In this document: piece after piece, positions 38,947-47,260 of the stretch
How the letters are laid out: every line of letters begins with the position of its first letter
Numbering within the stretch: the stretch's first letter is position 1
Origin: Gemmatimonadaceae bacterium
Lineage (GTDB): Bacteria > Gemmatimonadota > Gemmatimonadetes > Gemmatimonadales > Gemmatimonadaceae
DNA: 64,000 nt
Assembly: GCA_025931335.1 (NCBI GenBank)
Contig: JAICNG010000005.1
Coordinates: forward strand, 1 to 64,000
Direction: 5' to 3'
Program-made: the position numbers and the translations under genes
Notes under the pieces: model-generated
What the model saw: only the letters and a program-made list of their open reading frames with translations
What the model was told of the DNA's origin: nothing
Databases searched by the model: none

Positions 38947-39369
38947 TTAGGTGCCGCGCTCCCAGCGGAACGTGGCCTGTCGCGTAATCGGCCACGTCCC
39001 CACTCCGAGGGCACCGGCAATCGGGGTGAGCGGACGGAAGGGGTAGCTTTCGACACGTACCCGCACGAGCTCCCCGTTCGGGAACTCGATCTGAATCTGG
39101 TCGTCCCGAAGCGAGTCGCCGCCGAACGGCTGTGACACGCTTCGCACCCGATCGCGTATCTCCCGCTGTCCCGTCGTGCTCATCGGCGCCGAGAGGATGG
39201 CTCCATACCGAGCACCCTCACGAACCGCCGAGATGATGTTGTTCACGGTGTAGAACGCGCGCCCGAAATCGATGATGCCGAAGATGATGAGCGCGAGAAT
39301 CGGCATGACGAGCGCGAACTCGACCACCGCCGCTCCCTCTTCGTTTCGAATGAACTTCCGTGAGCGCAT
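38947..39369 (-). CDS. TadE-like minor pilin
   Basis: NEEGAAVVEFALVMPILALIIFGIIDFGRAF. Confidence 0.93.
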   Translation of the reverse strand: MRSRKFIRNEEGAAVVEFALVMPILALIIFGIIDFGRAFYTVNNIISAVREGARYGAILSAPMSTTGQREIRDRVRSVSQPFGGDSLRDDQIQIEFPNGELVRVRVESYPFRPLTPIAGALGVGTWPITRQATFRWERGT

Positions 39370-39379
39370 AACGATCCTC

Positions 39380-39922
39380 TTACCAGATCAATCCGGGAAT
39401 CCACGCCGCCACCACCGCGCCAGCGGCAATGGCGAGTCCGTACGGAATCCGTCGTTCCTGTGGCGTCAGCTCCGGCCCGATGGCGCGGGCCGCACGTGAG
39501 GCGATCATCCATGCTCCGAATCGCGCCACACCCGCCGCCATGCCGCCGTGCCGCGCGAGCGCCCAGAACGCGAGCACTCCGCCGACCACCGCGCCAATCA
39601 GCGAGGCCTCCACCACACCCGCGACGCCGAGCCACACGCCGGCCGCGGCGGCGAGCTTCACGTCTCCCGCTCCGAGCACGCGCATCCACCAGAATGGCAG
39701 CCAGAGCGCGAGTCCCACCGCGCCACCACTCAACCCGTGCACGAGGGCAGCCCCCGGGGCCACCGTCGCGAAGCCATACACCACGCCCACACCGGCCAGC
39801 ACAGCGGCCAGCCGATTCGGGATGCGGCGCGCGCGAACGTCGAAGGCGCAGGCACTGGCGAGCAGCAGCGTGAACGCCGCGCCCGCCAGCAGCCCGAGCG
39901 GTGCCTCACCGAAATGCGTCAT
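39380..39922 (-). CDS. cpaA: Prepilin peptidase CpaA/TadV
   Basis: AFDVRARRIPNRLAAVLA; GAGDVKLAAAAGVWLG. Confidence 0.9.
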   Translation of the reverse strand: MTHFGEAPLGLLAGAAFTLLLASACAFDVRARRIPNRLAAVLAGVGVVYGFATVAPGAALVHGLSGGAVGLALWLPFWWMRVLGAGDVKLAAAAGVWLGVAGVVEASLIGAVVGGVLAFWALARHGGMAAGVARFGAWMIASRAARAIGPELTPQERRIPYGLAIAAGAVVAAWIPGLIW

Positions 39923-39968
39923 ATCCCCCGGTGTGCTCCAGCCTGCGTTCCAGCCCCAGTGCGCTCAG

Positions 39969-40187
39969 TTACGGCGTGCCGGGGAGCGCGTTGGGGTCGG
40001 CATCAGTCGGCGTGGCCGTGATGTCCTCACGCATTCCGTTCCACCACGTTGCGATGTCGTTCCGGAAGGCCGTCAGGATGGCGATCAGGCCGACAGCGAC
40101 GATCGCGAGCAGAAGCCCGTACTCGGCGATCGCGGCGCCCTCGTCTTCGCGGAGGAAGCGACGGACGCCCTGGATCATGCGGTTCAT
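39969..40187 (-). CDS. flp: Flp-family type IVb pilin
   Basis: MNRMIQGVRRFLREDEGAAIAEYGLLLAIVAVGLIAIL. Confidence 0.95.
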   Translation of the reverse strand: MNRMIQGVRRFLREDEGAAIAEYGLLLAIVAVGLIAILTAFRNDIATWWNGMREDITATPTDADPNALPGTP

Positions 40188-40659
40188 GCGAGAACTCCTG
40201 GGATAAAGAAGGATGGGACTTGCAGCGGGTGAGACGGCAAGGCGTAACGTCGCTTTGGGTCGGTCGCAGCGACGAACGTCACACGACCACGCAGCCGCCT
40301 CGGGCGCGGGGGACGCTTGCAAGGAGAGCACCCACTACTTTGCGGGGGTTGCTCACTGGGTCGTGTGGGTCCTTACTGGAAACGAAAGGGCGGTCGAACG
40401 GCTGTTCAGGGGTGCGGCGGTGGGACGTTATATCGCGCGCTACGGCAGGAAAGCCAAAGACTTACATCATCGCTCGAGAGGCGCCCGAGCGGGTGGGCAA
40501 CCGCGACCTGGATCGACGGTGCCCGGAGCGGCCCGGCCTCTCGGCGTGCCGGTACGACCCGTTGACTACCGATTGGCATGTCGCGGTCGCGCCACAGGTG
40601 ATGATGCGACTCATCACGCTCCGGCGAGGGCGCGCTACACCGAGGGGTAATCTACCACC

Positions 40660-41064
40660 TCAGTACGGTGTTCGGCGACCCCCCATCCGTCGACGGAGCT
40701 CCTCAGCCGCCGACCGCCGACGCTCCCCCACACCGAGGCTCGCGTTCACCGATGCGGCGATCAGCAACATGAGCCAGGCGGCACCGCAGATGATCAGCAG
40801 CGCGCGGACGTGCCAGGTGTCCCGATTGAAATCAGCGGGCAGCCAGTTCGCGACCCGCGCGCTCAACCCCGATGCTCGGAGCAGCAGATCGAGCGCGGCA
40901 ACAATGAATAGCAGGATCGCGAGTCGGGCCGAGGTGCGGGCGAGCAGGCCGCCGGGTCGATCGTAGGTGCGAGCGCGCCTCAGCGCCGCCACGGCCAGCA
41001 CGAGCCCGCTGATCCACTGGATGCCGCCGAGGATGGGGAGGAGGGTTCCGAGTCCGTCGCCCAT
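40660..41064 (-). CDS. Hypothetical membrane protein
   Basis: 3-4 hydrophobic segments. Confidence 0.5.
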   Translation of the reverse strand: MGDGLGTLLPILGGIQWISGLVLAVAALRRARTYDRPGGLLARTSARLAILLFIVAALDLLLRASGLSARVANWLPADFNRDTWHVRALLIICGAAWLMLLIAASVNASLGVGERRRSAAEELRRRMGGRRTPY

Positions 41065-41067
41065 GAT

Positions 41068-41199
41068 TGGGGGTCAGGAGCAGGAGTCAGGAGCCAGGGG
41101 GTGTCAGCGAGAGGGTTGAAGGAGAATCGTTGGTGCATCTCCTGCCACCTTCACCCTGACACCCCCTGATTCCAGACTCCTGACTCCTGACTCCTGACG
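41068..41199. repeat. TCAGGAG-family hairpin repeat
   Basis: gggggtcaggagcaggagtcaggagccagggggtgtcag / ctgacaccccctgattccagactcctgactcctgactcctgac. Confidence 0.9.
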
Positions 41200-41200
41200 T

Positions 41201-41782
41201 TCAGTCCGCGCGCGCGCCGATAGCGCCGGATGGGGTCGTGCTCGGGCGCACTCCGTCGACGCTCACGTCCTGCAATCCCGACCTCGCCGTCTCGCCGTAG
41301 CCGACGAGCTGGCGGTCCGATGACGGCCGCGAGGTCGTGCGACCGGCCGCGGGCGCCGCGAGCGCGGTCTTCAACTCACTCACCAGACCGTCGACGCGCT
41401 GGGACAGCGCACTGCTGACACCGCCGATGAGCGTGGCGGCGAGATCGTCGAGGAGCGCACCGACCTTGCTGCTCGCGCCATCGGTCGCTTTGACCGCCGC
41501 GGCCGCGGCCTTCACGTCCGCGCGCGAGTTGGCGAGCGCGAAACCGGCCCCCGCGGCCACGGCGAGCGCCGGCCACGGATGATCGCGCACGATCTCCATG
41601 ACGTTCAGCTTGTGCTCGAGCTGCGCGAGCGTGTCCGACATGCGCTCCCGGGTTATCTCGATGTCGCGCCGGACTTCAGCTGTCGTTTCAGCCATTCCTT
41701 GTCCTCCTTGAGCGTCTCGACCGTCTCGTCGGGCATGAGACGGCGAGGCGAGAGATGCGCGGCGCCGCGACGCGCCATCCAC
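41201..41782 (-). CDS. DUF3618-like protein
   Basis: ETTAEVRRDIEITRERMSDTLAQLEHKLN...DHPWPALAVAAGAGFALA; start probably internal near 41695. Confidence 0.75.
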   Translation of the reverse strand: MDGASRRRASLASPSHARRDGRDAQGGQGMAETTAEVRRDIEITRERMSDTLAQLEHKLNVMEIVRDHPWPALAVAAGAGFALANSRADVKAAAAAVKATDGASSKVGALLDDLAATLIGGVSSALSQRVDGLVSELKTALAAPAAGRTTSRPSSDRQLVGYGETARSGLQDVSVDGVRPSTTPSGAIGARAD

Positions 41783-42075
41783 GCGGCGATCCCGCCCGCG
41801 ATGACGGCGCCGATGAGGGCCGCAAGCCAGTACCGGTCACGAAGCCATTGGTCGCCGGCGAGCATGATGAGACCGATCAGCAGCGCGAACGTCCCCAGCA
41901 CGGCGAGGACGGCGCCGGTGGCGGTGAGCGCCGTGCCGACACCCACCGCGGTGGCGATTCCACTGAGCTCGACGCGCGCGAGCCGCAGCTCCTGACGGAG
42001 CAAGGCGGCGCCCCCGTCCGCGAGGTCGCGCAGCAGCACGCCGATCCCGCGTCCGTTGTCGCGTCCCGTCGCCAT
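41653..42075 (-). CDS. Phage-holin-family/DUF1469-like membrane protein
   Basis: VLLRDLADGGAALLRQELRLARVELSG plus paired TM segments. Confidence 0.78.
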   Translation of the reverse strand: MATGRDNGRGIGVLLRDLADGGAALLRQELRLARVELSGIATAVGVGTALTATGAVLAVLGTFALLIGLIMLAGDQWLRDRYWLAALIGAVIAGGIAAWMARRGAAHLSPRRLMPDETVETLKEDKEWLKRQLKSGATSR

Positions 42076-42084
42076 GGGCCCCTC

Positions 42085-42627
42085 CTAGCGGCGGAACGCC
42101 TTGCCCAGCACGTACCCGAGCCCGACCGCGACCAGCAGAGTGCGAGCGGGGTGTTCCTTCACCTGGCGCTCGATGTCGCCCTTCACCGACTCGAGATCGG
42201 CGTTGCGCACCCAGTTCGCGGTGCTCTGCATTCCGCCGGCAACCTTGTCGGCGACCTGCGTCATCTTGTCGTTCTCCGCGACCCCGACGGTGCCATCGCC
42301 GGTGGCGCCAGCGTACTGGCCGCCGGTGTGCGCGCGCTGCCGGAGCTTCTCCGCGCCCTGCTCGAGCTTGTCGGCCAGCGACGTTTTCAGCTCACCAGCG
42401 CGCTCGCCGATCTTCTCCTTCGCCTTTCCCAACTTGCCGCGGGCGTTCTCGGTGGACGTTTCCGCACCCATGGATCCCGGCGCGCCGGAGAAGGACGTGT
42501 CGGCACGCTCGGCGCCCGAGCCAAACCCGGTGCTGCCGCCGCCGGTGCTCCCGCTCTGTCCGCTGGATCCCCCGACATTCGGCGTTTCGGTGCTGCCACC
42601 GAACGTATCATTGAAGTTGCGTTCCAT
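42085..42627 (-). CDS. YtxH/ElaB-like envelope stress protein
   Basis: ARGKLGKAKEKIGERAGELKTSLADKLEQGAEKLRQRA; C-terminal EHPARTLLVAVGLGYVLGKAFRR. Confidence 0.65.
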   Translation of the reverse strand: MERNFNDTFGGSTETPNVGGSSGQSGSTGGGSTGFGSGAERADTSFSGAPGSMGAETSTENARGKLGKAKEKIGERAGELKTSLADKLEQGAEKLRQRAHTGGQYAGATGDGTVGVAENDKMTQVADKVAGGMQSTANWVRNADLESVKGDIERQVKEHPARTLLVAVGLGYVLGKAFRR

Positions 42628-43129
42628 ATCCACTCCCCCTTCGGCTGGTGTGCTTCCGCGAGTATCGAGTGAAGAGAGTGCAGAGGCTATGCCAGAAGCG
42701 GTCGAATGCCGAGACCAGATCTTTCGCGATGTCCTCCGCGTTGCGCCCTTCGATCTGCCGCCGCTCGAGCATGAACACGACGCCGCCATTCTTGAGCAGC
42801 GCGATCTGCGGCGATGATGGCGGGTAGGGCGCGAAATACTCGCGTGCGCGAGCCGTCGCCTCGGCATCCTGACCCGCGAAGACGGTCGTCAGGCGATCGG
42901 GCCGCTTGACGTGCTCGAGTGCGCGCGCGACCGCGGGTCGCGCATTGCGCGCCGCGCAGCCACAGATGGAGTTGACGACGACGAGCGTTGTCCCTCGCGC
43001 CTCCGTCAGCGCGCGATCGACGGCGGCGGCGGTGCGCAGCTCCTCGACGCCGAGTCGAGTGAGCTCCTCGCGCATCGGGGTGACGAAGCGCTCATCGTAC
43101 ATCAGGCTTCGTATCGGGGTTCCGGCCAT
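42608..43129 (-). CDS. BrxA/BrxB family bacilliredoxin
   Basis: TTLVVVNSICGCAARNARPAVARAL; VFAGQDAEATARAREYF. Confidence 0.9.
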   Translation of the reverse strand: MAGTPIRSLMYDERFVTPMREELTRLGVEELRTAAAVDRALTEARGTTLVVVNSICGCAARNARPAVARALEHVKRPDRLTTVFAGQDAEATARAREYFAPYPPSSPQIALLKNGGVVFMLERRQIEGRNAEDIAKDLVSAFDRFWHSLCTLFTRYSRKHTSRRGSGYGTQLQ

Positions 43130-43131
43130 GG

Positions 43132-43509
43132 TCAGTCCTCGTCGCGTATCGCGCTCTCGCGCACGAGCGCGAGGATCGCCGTCTGCGGCACCACGAGATA
43201 GCGGTCGCTCTCGAACGTGATCTCGACCGCGGCACGACGGAAAAACAGCGCGTAGTCCCCCACTTTCGCCTGCATCGGAACGAAGCGGGTCTCGCGCGTC
43301 GCCGTTCGCCACGGCTCCTCGGAGGTCTCGCCGGGATCGGGCATGGGCAGCCCCGGTCCGGTGGCGACGATCCGGCCACCCTGCACCGCCTGGTTGTCGA
43401 CCGCCGACGGCGGCAGGTAGAGCCCCACCTTGGTGCGCTCTTCGCCCTCCTCCACCGCGATCAGCACGCGGTCGCCGACGACGATGAGCTTCTTGTCCTT
43501 CTTTCGCAT
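43132..43509 (-). CDS. GroES-like co-chaperonin family protein
   Basis: GDRVLIAVEEGEERTKVGLYLPPSAVDNQAVQGGRIVATGPG; VGDYALFFRRAAVEI. Confidence 0.75.
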   Translation of the reverse strand: MRKKDKKLIVVGDRVLIAVEEGEERTKVGLYLPPSAVDNQAVQGGRIVATGPGLPMPDPGETSEEPWRTATRETRFVPMQAKVGDYALFFRRAAVEITFESDRYLVVPQTAILALVRESAIRDED

Positions 43510-43539
43510 CTCGAGCCTCACGCTGTCCTGAAAAGATCG

Positions 43540-43660
43540 ACTTCCGGAGACGTCAGGAGTCAGACGGCAGGTATCAGGTTGGAGGAACTGCAACCGCACG
43601 CGCAGCCGAAATTTCTGACCACTGCACCCTGACGTCTGATTCCTGACGTCTCCGGAAGTT
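43540..43660. repeat. GTCAGGA-family hairpin repeat
   Basis: cttccggagacgtcaggagtcagacggcaggtatcagg / ccctgacgtctgattcctgacgtctccggaag. Confidence 0.88.
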
Positions 43661-43667
43661 AGTCGCG

Positions 43668-45050
43668 TTATCTGACCAGATGAAACTCAGTCTGTCTCCG
43701 AAGCGCCCAGCGGATTTTTCCATCCCCCGAGATGATGGCGTCCTCTTCCTGCGCAGACCACACCCGTTGCCCTCCCCACTCCGGCACCGGTGACGTCGCA
43801 CGCAGCTCGATCGAGAACCACATCCCGGGGATCACCGGATGGTCGCCGCGACCCGGGACCCCCTCCTGGTAGTCCCACAGCCCGATGAGCGGGCCGGCGC
43901 CGTGGCCGTGCACGCCGATCGGGTGCGTGTAGACGCTGCCCTCCATCCCCTCGCGTCGCATTCGCTCGAGCGACGCGTGCAGGATCTCGTTCCCGGTGCG
44001 ACCCACGCGCAGCTCCTGCATAACGATGTCCTGAAGCCGGTTGGATGTCGCGAGCGCGCGTTGGAGCCCCGCTGGTGGCGAGTCTTCGCCTGGCAGGAGC
44101 ACGTAACCCATATGCTGGGTATCGGTGGCGAGCCCCAGCGCGACGAGCCCGAAGTCACAGTGCAGGAGATCACCGCGCTGGATGACCGGGTTTTCTCCCA
44201 GATCGTCCGCGGTGGCGCCGCGTCGCTGGACCGTGACGGACGGCTGAAACCAGCTCTCCAGCCCCAGATCGTTCACGCGCTGGCGGAACCACCACACCAC
44301 GTCGCTCGTGCGAGTCACGCCCGGCACGATCACCCGGCTGGAGAACGCCGTGTCGATCAGCGCCCACGCGAGCTGCTGCAGACGCTCGTACATCCGCTCC
44401 TCGTCAGGCAGCCTCGCGGCGATCAGATCGACGGCCATCCCCTCGGCAGGCACGAACCGGCGCGTCCACGTTTCGCCGAGCGCCTCGCGCATTCCCTCGT
44501 GCTCACCGGTCGACAGGCCATCGGCGAACGCCCACGTGCGGGATGTATTGACGGCGATGCGGGCTGGTCGTCGCGCCTCGATGACATCTTTCAGCACGAG
44601 CCACTGCTGGTCGCCCCACAGCTCCGCCTGATTCGCGCCTAGCACGTTGCCCGGAGCGGCGCGTTGAGACCGGATGGCGGTGTAGACCCCTCCCTGTGAG
44701 GTGCCACCCAGCGCCAGACGCTCGACGCCCGCCGCAGCGCCGCGATCGAAGAACACGTAGATCGTGCGTCGCCGGGCAGCGAAGGTCGTCGGCGACACGA
44801 TCGACGAGAAGACGGGATCCTCGTTGTACTCGCGCATCGGGATCACCCACATGTCGACCCCGTGCTTCCGCATGAGGGCGGGCAGCACCGTCGCCATGCG
44901 CTGCTCGAGCCATTGCTGGCGCCGCGTCGCCTGCTCCCGCAGCGTCCCGAACGGTCGCGACGGGTTCGCGTCCTGGCCTGGCGCCGGGGCAGGAAAGGTC
45001 AGCGTGCTCGCGAGCCCAACGCTCAGGAGCGCGCACCGCATTCGCGTCAT
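43668..45050 (-). CDS. M24-family (Xaa-Pro aminopeptidase-like) peptidase, secreted
   Basis: Signal peptide; LLHCDFGLVALGLATDTQHMGYVL; YTHPIGVHGHGAGPLIG. Confidence 0.87.
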   Translation of the reverse strand: MTRMRCALLSVGLASTLTFPAPAPGQDANPSRPFGTLREQATRRQQWLEQRMATVLPALMRKHGVDMWVIPMREYNEDPVFSSIVSPTTFAARRRTIYVFFDRGAAAGVERLALGGTSQGGVYTAIRSQRAAPGNVLGANQAELWGDQQWLVLKDVIEARRPARIAVNTSRTWAFADGLSTGEHEGMREALGETWTRRFVPAEGMAVDLIAARLPDEERMYERLQQLAWALIDTAFSSRVIVPGVTRTSDVVWWFRQRVNDLGLESWFQPSVTVQRRGATADDLGENPVIQRGDLLHCDFGLVALGLATDTQHMGYVLLPGEDSPPAGLQRALATSNRLQDIVMQELRVGRTGNEILHASLERMRREGMEGSVYTHPIGVHGHGAGPLIGLWDYQEGVPGRGDHPVIPGMWFSIELRATSPVPEWGGQRVWSAQEEDAIISGDGKIRWALRRQTEFHLVR

Positions 45051-45081
45051 CAGGATCCGCCGATGTGAAGGGCCGGGTCGG

Positions 45082-45663
45082 TCACTCCGCCTGGTGCGAT
45101 GCGGCTTCTTCCTGCCGCTCGTGTTCCTCGTGGATGGCGACGGCGGTGTGGTCGCGGTTCTCTCTGCGGAGGAGGAGGTAGCGCACCGCCTGGACGACGG
45201 CCGCCAGCACGAGCGCGAAGACCGACACCATGACGACGCGCCCGTCCAGGAAGCCCAGGACGGGCGTCCCGACAATCGTATCGGTCGCCATGGAGGGCCA
45301 GTCGCTCAGATGCGCGCGCGTGCTGCCAAGGCGCTCGATCCCGGCGACGGTGAGCAGTGCGCTCACGCCGGCCTCGGCGGCTCCTTCCGCCAACCCGAAC
45401 AGAGGCGCGCGCCACAGCCACTGCTTCACCGGATAGTTGCCGAGGTGCGCGGTCGCCGTCGTGAGCAGGACAATCAACCCGACGGCCAGCGCGCCGAACA
45501 CTCCCCACCAGCTCACGCTGATCTCGCTGACGCCGACGCGGATGAGCCTGACGAGTGTCCCCGCGATCACCGCCATCGCCGGGAGGCTCAAGGTGAGCTT
45601 GCGGAGTACCCTCGGCTCCTCGAGATGCCACGCGACGTTGTCGCGGGGGAAGTAGCGGGTCAC
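45082..45663 (-). CDS. Hypothetical integral membrane protein
   Basis: Four hydrophobic segments; GTG start at 45663. Confidence 0.6.
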   Translation of the reverse strand: MTRYFPRDNVAWHLEEPRVLRKLTLSLPAMAVIAGTLVRLIRVGVSEISVSWWGVFGALAVGLIVLLTTATAHLGNYPVKQWLWRAPLFGLAEGAAEAGVSALLTVAGIERLGSTRAHLSDWPSMATDTIVGTPVLGFLDGRVVMVSVFALVLAAVVQAVRYLLLRRENRDHTAVAIHEEHERQEEAASHQAE

Positions 45664-45683
45664 GCGTGAAAGTATGGACGGGA

Positions 45684-45830
45684 GAGGGTCAAGGGCCAGG
45701 GGCCAGGGGCCAAGGGGATGGAAAGGCGAGCGGGCGGCGGCCGCTCGCTCATCCGATGCGCGTCTGCCGCGAAGCGGCGACGCGCCTTTCCATCCCCTTG
45801 GCCCCTGGCCCCTGGCCCCTGACCCTGCCT
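45684..45830. repeat. GGGCCA-family hairpin repeat
   Basis: gagggtcaagggccaggggccaggggccaaggggatggaaaggcg / cgcgcctttccatccccttggcccctggcccctggcccctgaccc. Confidence 0.93.
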
Positions 45831-46801
45831 CACCCGATGATCCCCGCCATCCACCCCAGGCTCTCGACGACGTGTGCTCTCCAGTACGCCCAGTCGTGCT
45901 TTCCCGGCCATTCCCGGTACTGCACGGGAATCCCGAGCGCGGTGAGCTCGGCGCGAAAGGCGCGGTTCTGCTCGAGAAAGGGATCGTCGCGTCCGACATC
46001 GACGAACAGCGCCGGCATGCGCGCGCCGGACGAGACCAGGTGTCGCGCGAGGATCGCCGGATCGCGCGCACGCCACCCGACGGTGTCACGTCCGAACACG
46101 GGCCGCATGAGCTCCCAGAGCGCGGGCGAGTATCGCCCACGAACCATGTCAACGCTGCCGGCGTACCGGGTCGGCGACGCGTAGGGGACCGGACCCGCAT
46201 AACGAGGGGACAGCACACCCGAGTGGCTCGCCGCCGCCGCGAACGCGTCCGGATAGCGCAGGGCGAGCGAAACCGCGCCGTACCCGCCCATGCTCAGCCC
46301 GGCAACGCCGCGATGCTCGCGCTGCGCCATCGTGCGGTACGCGGAGTCGACATGCGCCACCAGCTCGCGCGCGATGTACTCGTCGTACTTCGGCCAGGTC
46401 ACGCAGTAGGTCTGGGCGGGTTCGCGACGTGCCGTGTCGGCGCGACAGGCGGCGGTATTGTTCAGCGCATTCCACGTCGTGTACCAGCCATCATCGCCAT
46501 CCGGCAGAACCACGATCATCTCCGGTAGCCCCGCGGCGATCAGCGAGTCCAGCGTGCGATCGATGCCTCCGAGCGCGATCCAGTTGTCCTCCGCCCCCCA
46601 TGCGCCGTGCAGGTAGTAGGCGACCGGGTACCGGCGCGACCGGTCCCGGTGATACGACGGTGGCAGATACACCAGGAGCTGCTTCGGCACCCCTAACGCG
46701 CCCGACCAGATGGTGTCGGACCGCACGGTGCCGCGAGCGGTGTCGGGAGGGGACGCGCCGAGCGCCAGGCTCCCGGCGAGCGTCACCGCGAGCACGATCA
46801 C
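45830..46801 (-). CDS. Esterase (esterase D / alpha-beta hydrolase type)
   Basis: YYLHGAWGAEDNW; GVAGLSMGGYGAVSLALRYPD; WPGKHDWAYWRAHV. Confidence 0.87.
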   Translation of the reverse strand: MIVLAVTLAGSLALGASPPDTARGTVRSDTIWSGALGVPKQLLVYLPPSYHRDRSRRYPVAYYLHGAWGAEDNWIALGGIDRTLDSLIAAGLPEMIVVLPDGDDGWYTTWNALNNTAACRADTARREPAQTYCVTWPKYDEYIARELVAHVDSAYRTMAQREHRGVAGLSMGGYGAVSLALRYPDAFAAAASHSGVLSPRYAGPVPYASPTRYAGSVDMVRGRYSPALWELMRPVFGRDTVGWRARDPAILARHLVSSGARMPALFVDVGRDDPFLEQNRAFRAELTALGIPVQYREWPGKHDWAYWRAHVVESLGWMAGIIG

Positions 46802-47259
46802 GCGGCGCCCTGCTCCGTGATGTCGGCGGTCCAGCTGATGGCGACCGCCGCGGCCAACGACGTCGCGGTCGGACATTTCTCCTGATGGCGCGACAGTGCG
46901 CGATCCACCGCCTCGCGCGTGCCCGCGGGGATCGTCAAGCGATAGCGCACCTGGATCGACGTCAGCCGCACCATGTTGTTCACCAGCTCATTGACCCCGG
47001 TGGCCGATGCCGCGATCGCGTCGGGCGCCAGCGTGATCCCGCGCACCTCCAGTGCGCCGTTGAGCGTGCCGAGCATTCACCCGGCGGTGGATGCCACGAT
47101 GTAATCGACCGGCAGCGGCATCGCATCCGCCTCGAGGCGAAAATGCGCCGCGATCGGCCCGTGCACGCCGAAGTCGATCGTCTGCCCGGTGGGAAGCGTG
47201 GCGCGGCGATGGGTGCCGCGGACCTTCTCGACGTGAACTACGGAGTCGTAGAGGGACAT
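46798..47259 (-). CDS. OsmC/Ohr-family peroxide-detoxification protein, candidate selenoprotein (in-frame UGA at 47077-47079 read as Sec61)
   Basis: Same-frame ORFs 47077-47388 and 46798-47076 join as ...MPLPVDYIVASTAG-U-MLGTLNGALEVRGITL...SRHQEKCPTATSLAAAVAISW. Confidence 0.8.
47041..47057 (-). promoter_or_regulatory. Candidate bacterial SECIS stem-loop
   Basis: mRNA-sense GCGCAC-UGGAG-GUGCGC: perfect 6-bp stem, 5-nt loop starting 25 nt after the UGA, G at loop position 2. Confidence 0.6.
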
Positions 47260-47260
47260 G

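Noticed and set aside
40200-40659. Possible structured ncRNA or tRNA in the gap upstream of the Flp pilin
   Set aside because: No cloverleaf or known RNA signature could be recognised by eye; more likely a promoter/leader region. A tRNAscan-SE/Infernal run would settle it.
41068-41199. MITE or IS remnant
   Set aside because: No target-site duplication, transposase or constant terminal repeat could be seen; arms are word-built and differ between loci.
42608-43129. Bacilliredoxin as a second selenoprotein
   Set aside because: The CGC motif is encoded by ordinary Cys codons with no in-frame TGA.
46798-47076. Stand-alone 92-aa OsmC C-terminal fragment
   Set aside because: In-frame continuation after the UGA; better explained as part of the selenoprotein candidate.
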